Assembly: GCA_018713485.1 (NCBI GenBank)
Contig: DVOQ01000082.1
Coordinates: 1 to 50,938 of the forward strand
DNA length: 50,938 nucleotides
DNA from: Candidatus Avisuccinivibrio pullicola
GTDB lineage: Bacteria; Pseudomonadota; Gammaproteobacteria; Enterobacterales; Succinivibrionaceae
Direction: 5' to 3'
The stretch's first letter is position 1; the number at the start of each line of letters is the position of its first letter. This document shows, piece after piece, positions 1 to 9,730 of the stretch. Both the position numbers and the translations under genes were made by a program. The notes under the pieces were generated by a model that ran no database searches, was not told where the DNA came from, and was given only the letters and a program-made list of their open reading frames with translations.

Positions 1-85
1 GCTTACGCCACGGTTCAGTGCCGGCTTCACCACCCGGATGCATACCTCAGGACGCCTGTCAACAGCGCCACTCTCCTAAACCATT

Positions 86-111
86 GATCCTACATATTTC
101 GTGCATGAACT
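86..111 (+). repeat. 26-bp dispersed repeat, copy 1
   Basis: This 26-bp stretch matches positions 48368-48393 at 24 of 26 bases in the same orientation. The shared core reads ATTTCGTGCATGAACT. It lies upstream of the Rpn-family nuclease gene, and copy 2 lies upstream of the YgiW-like gene. The DNA before it (1-85) has no intact reading frame. It may be the conserved end of a mobile element or an intergenic repeat; the sequence does not settle which. Confidence 0.5.
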
Positions 112-223
112 GCTTTTTCTCTGCTGGGTAACAGGGCTCTTTTCAACTTACCCTTAGGGCAATCTTTTTGCTATTCTAAAAATGTGTATACTGCCTTATA
201 CAAATACATGGAGGAACGTCAGC

Positions 224-1156
224 ATGTCTATTAAAACTGTAGCTAATAATAACTTAGTGTTCTGCTCAGACCGTAAGATCACGAACCGCTTCAACGATGT
301 GCTATGGAAGTTCATGTTTGGCAGTGAGGAGCGTAAAACCTTTCTCTTACGACTCCTTAACGATTTGTTTGCCTCTTATCCTGCAGGTTCACATATTGTG
401 ATTGAAGACCTCACTTACAGGAACGTCGAACTTCAGCCTGACCACGAAAACGGGAAGCGTATCTCCTTTGACATCGTCGCACGCACCTCAGACGGTAAGG
501 ACATCGATATTGAGGTTCAGCGGGCAAATATGGATCATCTTACCAACCGTCTTTTTTATTATCTGACCAGACTCCATGCTGGTAAGCTCCATGCTGGAGA
601 TGATTATGATAAGTTAACGCCATCCATCGTAATCTGCTTTATGGATTTTTCGCTTAAACTGCCTGATTCCGTTCCTCATCAGGGGTATATTCGCCGTTAT
701 CAGATGACAGAAGCGCTAGAGCGTGATGTAATTACAGAGGACGGTGAGATCTTCTTGGTAGAGGTTCCCAAGTGGCTCAAAGAGCAGTCCCAGATCCCTC
801 TGAATAAGCAGCCGCGGATTGTACGTTGGCTCACTTACCTAACCGCTAAGGATGATAAGACAGTAGAGGAACTGGTTAGCAAGGACAAGGATATGCAGGA
901 GGTTGTGATGGCAGAAAGTGTTTTTGTAAGCGATGACAACCGGTGGCTTGCTTACGTGATGTCTGAAAAGGCTGAACGTGATGAACAGGCCCGTCTTCAT
1001 GCCAGCCGTAAAGAAGGAATAGTAGAAGGAATAGCAATAACTGCGAGCAATATGCTCAGAGATGGTGTAGATCATTCCCTTATCAAAAAATATACCGGTC
1101 TTAGTGATGCGCAGATATCAGAACTGCAACAGAGGGTTTCTGATTCTTCTGAGTGA
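224..1156 (+). CDS. Rpn-family PD-(D/E)XK nuclease / putative transposase
   Basis: A 310-residue protein of the Rpn (recombination-promoting nuclease) family. These DNA endonucleases promote RecA-independent recombination and are often labelled 'PD-(D/E)XK nuclease family transposase'. The family's N-terminal pattern is visible (NRFNDVLWKFMFG). The nuclease core has Asp83 followed by IEVQ, with Glu97 and Gln99 in the (D/E)-x-(K/Q) position. The C-terminal tail (EGIVEG, then MLRDGVDHSLIKKYTGLSD) is the usual Rpn tail. An ATG at 182 is in frame, but the ATG at 224 follows a GGAGG nine bases upstream and fits family N-termini better. No inverted repeats or partner transposase are visible, so this appears to be a standalone copy. 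Confidence 0.85.
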   Translation: MSIKTVANNNLVFCSDRKITNRFNDVLWKFMFGSEERKTFLLRLLNDLFASYPAGSHIVIEDLTYRNVELQPDHENGKRISFDIVARTSDGKDIDIEVQRANMDHLTNRLFYYLTRLHAGKLHAGDDYDKLTPSIVICFMDFSLKLPDSVPHQGYIRRYQMTEALERDVITEDGEIFLVEVPKWLKEQSQIPLNKQPRIVRWLTYLTAKDDKTVEELVSKDKDMQEVVMAESVFVSDDNRWLAYVMSEKAERDEQARLHASRKEGIVEGIAITASNMLRDGVDHSLIKKYTGLSDAQISELQQRVSDSSE

Positions 1157-1281
1157 TGACCATGAGTTAGCGAGGTAGCTATTTTAACACGATAGCTGAA
1201 ATCTCTATGGTACAAGACGATAGAACCATGAACTGATAATGTCATAGCTATGCGGTTTTAGTGGTGTTTTGCTATAAAAGT

Positions 1282-1301
1282 CAGGCACCAGACGGTGCCT
1301 G
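1282..1301 (-). terminator. Hairpin, possible second terminator of the ABC ATPase gene
   Basis: CAGGCACC and GGTGCCTG form a perfect 8-bp stem around AGAC. Read on the minus strand it is followed by ACTTTTATAGC, a modest T-rich run. It could also stop leftover transcription from the plus-strand nuclease gene. Confidence 0.45.
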
Positions 1302-1344
1302 AAGGTAGTTAGTTAAGTTAAGGTGAAAGGACGTATTCAGAATA

Positions 1345-1376
1345 ACTTCCCTTCAGGGAGAGATCCTTGAAGGGAA
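1345..1376 (-). terminator. Long hairpin at the 3' end of the ABC ATPase gene
   Basis: CTTCCCTTCA pairs with TGAAGGGAAG, and the stem extends to about 13 bp with one G-T pair around an AGAGAT loop. It starts 25 bases past the stop codon of the minus-strand ATPase gene and is followed on that strand by an A/T-rich run. Confidence 0.6.
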
Positions 1377-1400
1377 GGAGTTTGCAGTCTAAAGCTTTAC

Positions 1401-2540
<1,140 letters not shown>

Positions 2541-2864
2541 CACAAGCTCCGGCATTAATGCATCGGCGGGATGTATTAATGTTTAAAATTAAACACGTAT
2601 GTAACAATTAAAGCAGGATTATCCCTGTTTGATGCTTGCAAATATACAGATTAAACGCGCGTTTGCCAAAAAATGATCAAATTTTTGTGTACCCGATCAC
2701 GTAAATCACATGTTTTGTTAGGAATTTTGAGGTTGCAAGTTTATCGTATAACAAAGAGCGGCTCTTTGTGAACTATCCGATAAAATAAGGATTTGATCCA
2801 TAAAGTGGCGGCTGTTGAGAGTTTGTTTTAGGTTTTCATGTAACACGCTCACATGAGGTAACTT
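2541..2864. promoter_or_regulatory. Divergent promoter region of the galactan uptake genes
   Basis: This 324-bp A/T-rich region lies between the divergent ATPase and binding-protein genes. It holds a perfect 12-bp palindrome AAACGCGCGTTT (2653-2664), whose CG-centred form suits a LacI-family operator. It also holds a CRP-like pair TGTGT-N6-TCACG (2686-2701) and a 19-bp palindrome (2751-2769) with 9-bp arms ACAAAGAGC/GCTCTTTGT. A -10-like TATAAC sits at 2747-2752. This suggests catabolite control plus repression by the LacI-type regulator at 9731-10819; binding is inferred only. Confidence 0.45.
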
Positions 2865-4088
2865 ATGAAAGTTTTACGTCCCTTATTTGTCGCTGTGGCT
2901 CTGGCCTCTGCCTCCGCCTCCGCTTTTGCCGCCACCGAGCTCAATGTCTGGGAAGACATTCAGAAGTCCCGCGGCATCACCGAGGCCGTGGCTGCCTTCG
3001 AGCAGCAGTACGACTGCAAGGTCAATATTCAGGAGATGCCGTACATTCAGCAGATTGAGAAGCTGCGCTTAGACGGCCCCGCCGGTATCGGTCCTGACGT
3101 GCTGCTTATCGCCGGTGATCAGTTAGGTGCCGCCGTGGTGCAGGGACTGATTGCTCCCTTAAAGGCCACTCCCGAGCAGGTGGCTGATTACACCGAGTCC
3201 TCCTTAACCGCCTTCACGACTGACGGCCAGCTCTACGGCTACCCCAAGGTGGTGGAGACCCTCGTCATGTTCTACAACAAGGATCTGCTCCCGCAGCCCT
3301 TTGATAACATCGAGGATTATTACAAGTTCTCGCAGGAGCGTCACAACGCTGACAAGGGCAACTTCGGTCTTATCGCCAAGTTCGATCAGATTTACTACGC
3401 CTTCGGTGCCGTGGCTGCCTACGGCGGTTACATCTTCGGTCGCGACGCTAACGGCAACTTCAACGTTGAGGATATCGGTCTTTCCAATGACGGTGCCGTG
3501 GAGTGCGTTTCCTACTTAAAGAAGTTCTACGAGGAAGGCCTCTTCCCCGCCGGTATCTTAGGTGAGAACGGCCTTAACGCCATTGACTCCCTCTTCAACG
3601 AGAAGAAGGCCGCCGCCGTGGTCAACGGTCCGTGGGCTTATGAGCCCTATCAGCGCGTGGGCATCAATTTCGGTGTCACTCCGCTGCCCAAGATGCCCAA
3701 CGGCAAGGAAATGAGCTCCCTCTTAGGCGTGAAGGGCTACGTGGTATCTTCCTGGGCCCAGGATCAGGACTTAGCCGAGAAGTTCATTCAGTTCATCAAT
3801 CAGCCCGAGTGGGCCAAGAAGCGCTTTGAGGCCACCGCCGAGATCCCCGCTTCCAAGACCGTGATGAACGATCCCGTGATTAAGGATAACGAGTTCGCCA
3901 ACGCCGTGGCCGTGCAGTCCACCCGTGCCCAGCCCATGCCCTCCATCCCGGAGATGAGCGAGGTGTGGGGTCCTATCGATTCGGCCTTACAGTTAAGCGT
4001 CTCGGGCAAGCAGGATCCTAAGGAAGCCCTGACGGGTGCCACCGATCAGATCCACAATCAGATCGAGGCCTTCCGTAGCGGCTTCTAA
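2865..4088 (+). CDS. Periplasmic oligosaccharide-binding protein of an ABC importer (MalE/GanS-like)
   Basis: A 407-residue extracellular solute-binding protein of family 1, the MalE type. A clear signal peptide (MKVLRPLFVAVALASASASAFA, cleaved before ATEL) sends it to the periplasm. The mature part shows the MalE pattern: LNVWEDIQKS at the start, an AGDQLG hinge region, then YPKVVETLVMFYNKDLL and FNEKKAAAVVNGPWAY. A GAGG Shine-Dalgarno precedes the ATG. Two permease genes and two galactan-degrading enzymes follow, so the likely ligand is a beta-1,4-galacto-oligosaccharide, as for Bacillus GanS. Maltodextrin remains an alternative because the protein family alone does not fix the sugar. Confidence 0.9.
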   Translation: MKVLRPLFVAVALASASASAFAATELNVWEDIQKSRGITEAVAAFEQQYDCKVNIQEMPYIQQIEKLRLDGPAGIGPDVLLIAGDQLGAAVVQGLIAPLKATPEQVADYTESSLTAFTTDGQLYGYPKVVETLVMFYNKDLLPQPFDNIEDYYKFSQERHNADKGNFGLIAKFDQIYYAFGAVAAYGGYIFGRDANGNFNVEDIGLSNDGAVECVSYLKKFYEEGLFPAGILGENGLNAIDSLFNEKKAAAVVNGPWAYEPYQRVGINFGVTPLPKMPNGKEMSSLLGVKGYVVSSWAQDQDLAEKFIQFINQPEWAKKRFEATAEIPASKTVMNDPVIKDNEFANAVAVQSTRAQPMPSIPEMSEVWGPIDSALQLSVSGKQDPKEALTGATDQIHNQIEAFRSGF

Positions 4089-4112
4089 TCCGGCTCACTT
4101 CTAACCTGATTG

Positions 4113-4136
4113 AGGGGGGATGTTAACGTCCCCCTT
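4113..4136 (+). promoter_or_regulatory. Intercistronic hairpin between binding-protein and permease genes
   Basis: AGGGGGGATG and CGTCCCCCTT pair through about 10 bp, including G-T pairs, around a TTAA loop. A few Ts follow. It lies just after the binding-protein stop codon and before the permease Shine-Dalgarno. Such hairpins commonly hold expression of membrane subunits below that of the binding protein, by mRNA stabilisation or partial termination. Confidence 0.6.
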
Positions 4137-4157
4137 AAATGTTTTGAGGTAAATAAA

Positions 4158-5453
4158 GTGGAATCTCCCATCAAACAGCCCGACTTTCCGAACCACCACG
4201 GAAAGATAGCGCTTTTATGCGGTATCTTCCCGGGCGGAGGTCAGTATTACAACGGACAGTACGCTAAGGGCCTCATTTTCACCGTCTTCCTGTTAAGCTT
4301 CTTCTTCTGCGCCAAGGACATGATTAGTCATGGCCTGTGGGGCTTAACCACCTTAGGTGAGACGGTCCGTAAGGACAACTCCATTTTCCTTTTAGCCGAA
4401 GGTATCATTACCGTTCTCGTGCTGTGCTTCGCACTTACCGTCTGGTTTATCGCCCTCAGGGACGGCTATAAGAACGGACGCCGCCGCGACCGCGGCTTAG
4501 AGGTCAACTCGATCCGCAAGCAGTATCACAACCTGCTTGATTCCGGCTTCCCGTACCTCATGATTACCCCGGGTTTCATCATCCTCGTGTTCGTGGTGAT
4601 CTTCCCCATCATCTTCGGTTTTTCGATCGCCTTTACGAACTATAACCTCTACAATTCCCCGCCCGCCAAGTTAGTGGACTGGGTCGGTTTACGCACCTTC
4701 ATCAGCATCTTCAGCCTGAAGCTGTGGCGTGACACCTTCTTTGAGGTTTTACAGTGGACCGTGGTCTGGACCGTGGTGGCTACCACCTTACAGTGCTCCG
4801 TGGGCGTGCTCCTTGCCATTCTCGTTAATCAGAAGGATTTACGCTTCAAGGCCATCATCCGCACCATCTTCATTCTGCCGTGGGCTGTGCCCGGTTTCGT
4901 GACCATCCTCGTGTTCTCGGGTATGTTCAATGACTCCTTCGGTGTCATCAACAATACCATCCTGCCCTTCTTCGGTATTGAACCCAAGGCATGGCTTACC
5001 GATCCCTTCTGGACCAAGACCGCCCTCATCATGATGCAGACGTGGTTAGGCTTCCCCTTTGTGTTTGCCATGACCACCGGCGTGCTGCAGGCCATTCCTG
5101 ACGATCTCTATGAGGCTGCCACCATGGACGGTGCCGGCGCGTGGACCAAGTTAAAGACCATCACGCTGCCCCTGGTGCTGTACTCCATTGCCCCCATTAT
5201 CATCACGCAGTACACGTTTAACTTTAACAACTTCAACATCATCTATCTGTTCAACAACGGCGGCCCGGCAGTGCCCGGTTCCAATGCCGGCGGTACGGAT
5301 ATTCTGGTGTCGTGGATTTATAAGTTAACCATGTCCTCGTCGCAGTACTCCATCGCCGCTGCCATCACCATTCTGCTCTCCATCTTCGTGGTGGGTATTG
5401 CCTTATGGCAGTTCCGCTCCTCGAAGTCCTTCAAGAATGATGAAATGGCTTAG
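4158..5453 (+). CDS. Sugar ABC transporter permease (MalF/GanP-like)
   Basis: A 431-residue inner-membrane permease. An extended N-terminus (HHGKIALLCGIFPGGGQYYN) and two extra transmembrane segments precede the conserved MalF-type core. The EAA loop that docks on the ATPase is visible as YEAATMDGAGAWTKLKTITL. The start is placed at GTG 4158, with GAGG eight bases upstream. An in-frame TTG at 4110 lies inside the intercistronic hairpin and is unlikely to be used. The N-terminal extension resembles Firmicute GanP proteins rather than the E. coli MalF periplasmic loop. It should form a heterodimer with the next gene product. Confidence 0.92.
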   Translation: MESPIKQPDFPNHHGKIALLCGIFPGGGQYYNGQYAKGLIFTVFLLSFFFCAKDMISHGLWGLTTLGETVRKDNSIFLLAEGIITVLVLCFALTVWFIALRDGYKNGRRRDRGLEVNSIRKQYHNLLDSGFPYLMITPGFIILVFVVIFPIIFGFSIAFTNYNLYNSPPAKLVDWVGLRTFISIFSLKLWRDTFFEVLQWTVVWTVVATTLQCSVGVLLAILVNQKDLRFKAIIRTIFILPWAVPGFVTILVFSGMFNDSFGVINNTILPFFGIEPKAWLTDPFWTKTALIMMQTWLGFPFVFAMTTGVLQAIPDDLYEAATMDGAGAWTKLKTITLPLVLYSIAPIIITQYTFNFNNFNIIYLFNNGGPAVPGSNAGGTDILVSWIYKLTMSSSQYSIAAAITILLSIFVVGIALWQFRSSKSFKNDEMA

Positions 5454-5461
5454 GAGGTAAC

Positions 5462-6316
5462 ATGAGCGAACATAAAAAGAGTATCAAACAGCAGCGCGCC
5501 ATCCGTCTGACGCTGACCTATCTCGTGGTGGGCTTCGTCACGCTGCTCATTATCTATCCTCTGGTCTGGACCGTGGGTGCCTCGTTAAATCCCGGCAACT
5601 CGCTGATGAGCTCGTCCATCATCCCCGAGAACGTGTCCTTTGAGCACTACACGGCCCTCTTTGACGGAACCGTCGATTACGTGAGCTGGTACTGGAACTC
5701 CATGAAGATCAGTCTTGCCACCATGGTGCTGACGCTGATTTTCGTGTCCTTTACCGCCTACTCCTTCTCGCGCTTCCGCTTCGTGGGCAGAAACAACGGC
5801 CTCATGCTGTTCTTACTTTTACAGATGATCCCGCAGTTCTCCGCCCTCATCGCCATCTTCGTGTTAGCGCAGATGTTAGGTCTCGTGAACAGCCATCTTG
5901 CGTTAATCCTCATTTACGTAGGCGGCATGATCCCCATGAACACCTACCTGATGAAGGGTTATCTCGACGCCATTCCGCGTGATCTCGACGAATCCGCGCG
6001 CATGGACGGAGCGGGGCATTTCAGGATCTTCATCGAGATCATCATGCCGCTCTCCAAACCGATTATCGCTGTGATCGCGCTCTTTGCCTTCACCGGCCCC
6101 TTAGGCGACTTCATTCTCTCGACCACCATCTTAAGAACGCCCGATCAGTTCACTTTACCGATTGGCCTCTATAACCTGGTGGCGCAGAAGATGGGCGCGA
6201 GCTACACCACCTATGCCGCCGGTGCTGTGCTGATTGCCGTGCCCGTGGCTCTGCTCTTCTTCTCGTTACAGCGCTTCTTCGTCTCCGGTCTTACCGCCGG
6301 CGGCACGAAGGGTTAA
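5462..6316 (+). CDS. Sugar ABC transporter permease (MalG/GanQ-like)
   Basis: A 284-residue inner-membrane permease with about six predicted transmembrane helices, partner of the preceding permease. The EAA loop reads LDESARMDGAGHFRIFIEII. It ends in the MalG-like tail QRFFVSGLTAGGTKG. The start has a strong AGGAGG site and lies eight bases after the upstream stop codon, which indicates tight operon coupling. Length and motifs match MalG-family subunits, and the substrate is inferred from the locus. Confidence 0.93.
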   Translation: MSEHKKSIKQQRAIRLTLTYLVVGFVTLLIIYPLVWTVGASLNPGNSLMSSSIIPENVSFEHYTALFDGTVDYVSWYWNSMKISLATMVLTLIFVSFTAYSFSRFRFVGRNNGLMLFLLLQMIPQFSALIAIFVLAQMLGLVNSHLALILIYVGGMIPMNTYLMKGYLDAIPRDLDESARMDGAGHFRIFIEIIMPLSKPIIAVIALFAFTGPLGDFILSTTILRTPDQFTLPIGLYNLVAQKMGASYTTYAAGAVLIAVPVALLFFSLQRFFVSGLTAGGTKG

Positions 6317-6329
6317 TGAGGAGTTTTTT

Positions 6330-7556
6330 ATGAAGGTTTTAACGACTTTGCTTATGGCTGCCGTCTGCTCCGTGACCTTAGCCGGCTGCGCCTCTTCCGT
6401 GGCACCTCAGGGAGGTGCCGCTCCCGCCGCCGCGACGGCGGACGCCTTCGCTCCGGCGAAGGTGCCGGCGGGCTTTATCAAGGGTGCCGATCTCTCCACC
6501 TTAAAGGAGATGGAGGATGTGGGCTACGTATATAAGGACTTAAACGGTAATCCCGGCGACTGCATGCAGATCCTTAAGGATCAGGGCTTTAACTATGTCC
6601 GCTTAAGACTGTGGAACGATCCCTATGACGCTAATGGCAACACCTATGGCGGCGGCACTAACGATCTGCCCACCGACATCGCTCTTGCCAAACGTGCCAA
6701 GGCCTTAGGGCTTAAGTTCCTGCTTGACTTCCACTACTCCGATTTCTGGACGGATCCCGGCAAGCAGTTCAAGCCCAAGGCCTGGGAGAAGCTCTCCTTT
6801 GAGGACTTAAACAAGGCCCTCTATACCTACACTAAGGAGACCATCGAGGCCTTCGCCAAAGAGGGCGTGATGCCGGACATGGTGCAGGTGGGTAACGAGC
6901 TTAACAGCGGCATGTTATGGCCTGACGGCAAGAGCTGGGGTCAGAACGGCGGCGAGTTCGACCGTCTGGCGACGCTCCTCAAGTCCGCCATTCAGGGCGT
7001 GCGTGACGGCGGCGGCACGGACTGCCAAATCATGCTCCACTTAGCCGAGGGCCCGAAGAAGGATACCTTCAAGTGGTGGTTTGACGAGATCACCGCCCGC
7101 GACGTGCCCTTTGACATCATCGGTATGTCCATGTACACGTGGTGGCACGGCACTATCCCGCAGTTAAAGGAAAGCATGGAGTTCTGCGCCGAGCGCTATG
7201 GCAAGGAGATCAACGTGGTGGAAGCCGCTTACGCTTACACCCTTGAGAACCTTGACGGCGTCGAGAACACCTTTACGGCCAACGAGGAGAAGGTTTCCGG
7301 CTATCCGGCCACTCCCGAAGGCCAGGCCGCTTTCTTCCGCGATCTCATGGAAGCGGTTGCCTCCGTCAAGGGCGGCAACGGTATTTTTTACTGGGAACCT
7401 GCATGGAAGTCCGCCCCCGGCATTACCTGGGCGACTCAGGCCGGTATGGACTATACCAACGATCACTGGAAGGAAGGCAATACCCGTGAGAATCAGGCCC
7501 TGTTTGACAATGACGGTAAGCTGCTTCCCTCGGTGAAGGTCTTTAATAATTTATAA
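6330..7556 (+). CDS. Endo-beta-1,4-galactanase, GH53 lipoprotein
   Basis: A 408-residue glycoside hydrolase of family 53, which cuts beta-1,4-galactan and type I arabinogalactan internally. The start at ATG 6330 follows a GAGGAG site and gives a lipoprotein signal ending LAGC, with the lipidated Cys at residue 20. The enzyme is therefore tethered to a membrane, plausibly the outer membrane. A Pro/Ala-rich spacer follows to about residue 45. Catalytic residues are Glu190 in VQVGNELNSGMLWP (acid/base) and Glu298 in NVVEAAYAYT (nucleophile). The gene sits 13 bases after the permease gene, and its products suit the uptake system next to it. Confidence 0.93.
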   Translation: MKVLTTLLMAAVCSVTLAGCASSVAPQGGAAPAAATADAFAPAKVPAGFIKGADLSTLKEMEDVGYVYKDLNGNPGDCMQILKDQGFNYVRLRLWNDPYDANGNTYGGGTNDLPTDIALAKRAKALGLKFLLDFHYSDFWTDPGKQFKPKAWEKLSFEDLNKALYTYTKETIEAFAKEGVMPDMVQVGNELNSGMLWPDGKSWGQNGGEFDRLATLLKSAIQGVRDGGGTDCQIMLHLAEGPKKDTFKWWFDEITARDVPFDIIGMSMYTWWHGTIPQLKESMEFCAERYGKEINVVEAAYAYTLENLDGVENTFTANEEKVSGYPATPEGQAAFFRDLMEAVASVKGGNGIFYWEPAWKSAPGITWATQAGMDYTNDHWKEGNTRENQALFDNDGKLLPSVKVFNNL

Positions 7557-7591
7557 ACATAAACCCTTTTCTAACTTAAAAAGAGAGTTAT

Positions 7592-9640
7592 ATGGCATTT
7601 AATCCGCTTTTTGGTCAGAGCATTCATTACGGCGCTGATTACAACCCTGAGCAGTGGCTGCACATGCCCGAGATCCTGAAAGACGATCTGCGCATGATGC
7701 CCGAGGCCCACATGAATATCATGTCCCTTGGTATGTTCAGCTGGGCGGCCCTGGAAAAAGAGGAAGGCGTCTTTGACTTCTCGTGGCTCGATCGGGTGTT
7801 AGACAATCTGAACGAGCGCGGGATCAAGGTGTTCCTTTCCACTCCCAGCGGAGCCCGTCCGGCATGGCTGTCAGAGAAGTATCCCGAGGTGCTGCGCGTT
7901 AACGAAAAACGTCAGCGCGCTTTACACGGGGGCCGCCAGAATCACTGCATGACCTCGCCGGTCTACCGTGAGAAGGTGCGTATCATCGATACCAAATTAG
8001 CCGAGCGTTACGCCCATCATCCGGCCGTGATCGCGTGGCATCTGTCCAATGAATACGGCGGTTACTGCCATTGCCCCCTCTGCCAGGCGCGCTTCCGCGA
8101 GTACTTAAAGGAGCGCTATGGTTCGTTAGATAACTTAAATCAGCAGTGGTGGAACACCTTCTGGAGCCACGCCTACACTTCGTGGGAGCAGATTGAGTCG
8201 CCCTCGCCCATCGGTGAGAATGCCGTGCATGCCTTAAGCATCGACTGGCAGCGTTTTACCTCCCATAACGCCCTTGATTTCTGCAAGATGGAAAGGGATA
8301 CCGTGAAGGCCTTTAATCCCGATCTCCCCGTAACCGCTAATTTCATGGAATTCTTCCGTGATTACGATTACTTCGAGTGGGCTAAGGAACTGGACTTCAT
8401 CAGCTGGGATTCCTATCCGCAGTGGCATGTCTTCAAGGACAGCGAGTACGTGGCCGCCTACACCGCCATGAATCACGATCTGATGCGCTCCTTAAAGGGC
8501 GGTCAGCCTTTCGTGCTCATGGAGAGTACCCCGAGCGCCACCAACTGGAGACCGCTCTCGACCTTAAAGCGTCCCGGTATGCATACCCTCGCCTCTTTAC
8601 AGGCCGTGGCTCACGGTGCCGATTCGGTGCAGATCTTCCAGTGGCGCAAGTCGCGCGGTTCCTCGGAGAAGTTCCATGGCGCGGCGGTGGATCACGTAGG
8701 TCACCTCAATACCCGCGTGGGACGCGAGGTGATCGACCTTGGTGCTAAGCTTGAGAAGTTAGCTCCCATCGCCGGATCCGAGATGCAGGCCGAGGTGGCT
8801 CTTATCCTTGACACCCAGAACCGCTGGGCTTTAGAGGACAGTCAGGGTCCGCGCAATCAGGGCATGGACTACTTAGGTGTCTGCCTTGATTTCTACACCC
8901 CCTTCTGGAGACGCGGTATCAACGTCGATGTTATCGACGAGACCTGCGATCTCTCAAAGTACAAGGTGGTGGTCGCTCCCATGACCTATATGCTGCGCGG
9001 GGATTACGCCGAGCGTGTTGAGAAGTTTGTCCGTGAGGGCGGCACTTACGTGTCCTCCTTCTGGTCCGGCATCGTTAACGATACCGATTTATGCTTCTTA
9101 GGCGGATTCCCCGGCCCGCTGCGTAAGGTGATGGGGATCTGGGAAGAGGAAATCGACAGCCTTGATGATGACTATGAGGTACGCGTCAAGACGCTGGAAG
9201 GTCTGCCCTTCTTTGATGAGGACAGCTATCACGCAGGTTTCCTCTGCGGACTCGTGCACTGCGAGGGTTCCGAAGCTTTAGCTTTCTATGACGGTGAGTT
9301 CTATCAGGGCATGCCCGTTCTCACTCACAACCATTATGGTGAGGGCCACTCTTATTACGTTGCCGCCCGTATGGACAAGAAGTTCATGGAAGGCTTAGTG
9401 GGACGTCTTGAGTATGAGTGCGGCTTAAAGCGCGCCCTTACCACCCACCTGCCCAAGGGTGTCACCGCCCACGAACGTGTCAACGGCGATGATCATTTCG
9501 TCTTCATCGGCAATTACGGTGAGCACGGTAAGAACATCAAGCTGCATGCGCAGTACGTGGACATGTTCAGCGGCGATACCGTCACCGGGATCTGCAGGCT
9601 GCCGCCCTTCTCTGCCAGAGTGCTGAAAAGAATTAATTAA
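7592..9640 (+). CDS. Beta-galactosidase, GH42
   Basis: A 682-residue GH42 beta-galactosidase that removes terminal beta-galactose from galacto-oligosaccharides. It lacks a signal peptide, so it should act in the cytoplasm after import. The acid/base is Glu154 in WHLSNEYGGYC and the nucleophile is Glu311 in VLMESTPSATNW. The Cys-rich stretch YCHCPLC, plus an upstream Cys in NHCMTS, matches the zinc-binding cluster of many GH42 enzymes. Domain order is TIM barrel, the trimerisation domain from about residue 395, then a C-terminal beta domain. It is last in the uptake operon and is followed by a strong terminator. Confidence 0.95.
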   Translation: MAFNPLFGQSIHYGADYNPEQWLHMPEILKDDLRMMPEAHMNIMSLGMFSWAALEKEEGVFDFSWLDRVLDNLNERGIKVFLSTPSGARPAWLSEKYPEVLRVNEKRQRALHGGRQNHCMTSPVYREKVRIIDTKLAERYAHHPAVIAWHLSNEYGGYCHCPLCQARFREYLKERYGSLDNLNQQWWNTFWSHAYTSWEQIESPSPIGENAVHALSIDWQRFTSHNALDFCKMERDTVKAFNPDLPVTANFMEFFRDYDYFEWAKELDFISWDSYPQWHVFKDSEYVAAYTAMNHDLMRSLKGGQPFVLMESTPSATNWRPLSTLKRPGMHTLASLQAVAHGADSVQIFQWRKSRGSSEKFHGAAVDHVGHLNTRVGREVIDLGAKLEKLAPIAGSEMQAEVALILDTQNRWALEDSQGPRNQGMDYLGVCLDFYTPFWRRGINVDVIDETCDLSKYKVVVAPMTYMLRGDYAERVEKFVREGGTYVSSFWSGIVNDTDLCFLGGFPGPLRKVMGIWEEEIDSLDDDYEVRVKTLEGLPFFDEDSYHAGFLCGLVHCEGSEALAFYDGEFYQGMPVLTHNHYGEGHSYYVAARMDKKFMEGLVGRLEYECGLKRALTTHLPKGVTAHERVNGDDHFVFIGNYGEHGKNIKLHAQYVDMFSGDTVTGICRLPPFSARVLKRIN

Positions 9641-9654
9641 CTCGCTTGATCTAG

Positions 9655-9678
9655 AGGGTTCCTCAGTGAACCCTTTTT
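9655..9678 (+). terminator. Rho-independent terminator of the galactan operon
   Basis: AGGGTTC pairs with GAACCCT around a short loop and is followed by five Ts. It lies 15 bases past the GH42 stop codon. Confidence 0.9.
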
Positions 9679-9693
9679 AGTTTCCGCGTATGT

Positions 9694-9718
9694 CAGGGCC
9701 TGCCGCGTGCAGGCCCTG
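9694..9718. terminator. Strong hairpin between convergent GH42 and LacI-type genes
   Basis: CAGGGCCTGC and GCAGGCCCTG form a perfect 10-bp stem around a 5-base loop. It lies 13 bases beyond the 3' end of the minus-strand regulator gene. There is no strong T-run on either strand, so it may be a terminator for that gene or an mRNA-stabilising hairpin. Confidence 0.5.
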
Positions 9719-9730
9719 CCGTCTTTGAGT

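Noticed and set aside
6234..6329. Upstream extension of the GH53 gene
   Set aside because: It overlaps the preceding permease in another frame and would hide the lipoprotein signal. ATG 6330 has a good ribosome binding site.
8422..8748. Open frame overlapping the GH42 gene in another phase
   Set aside because: It is a shadow frame with no family resemblance inside a well-supported enzyme gene.
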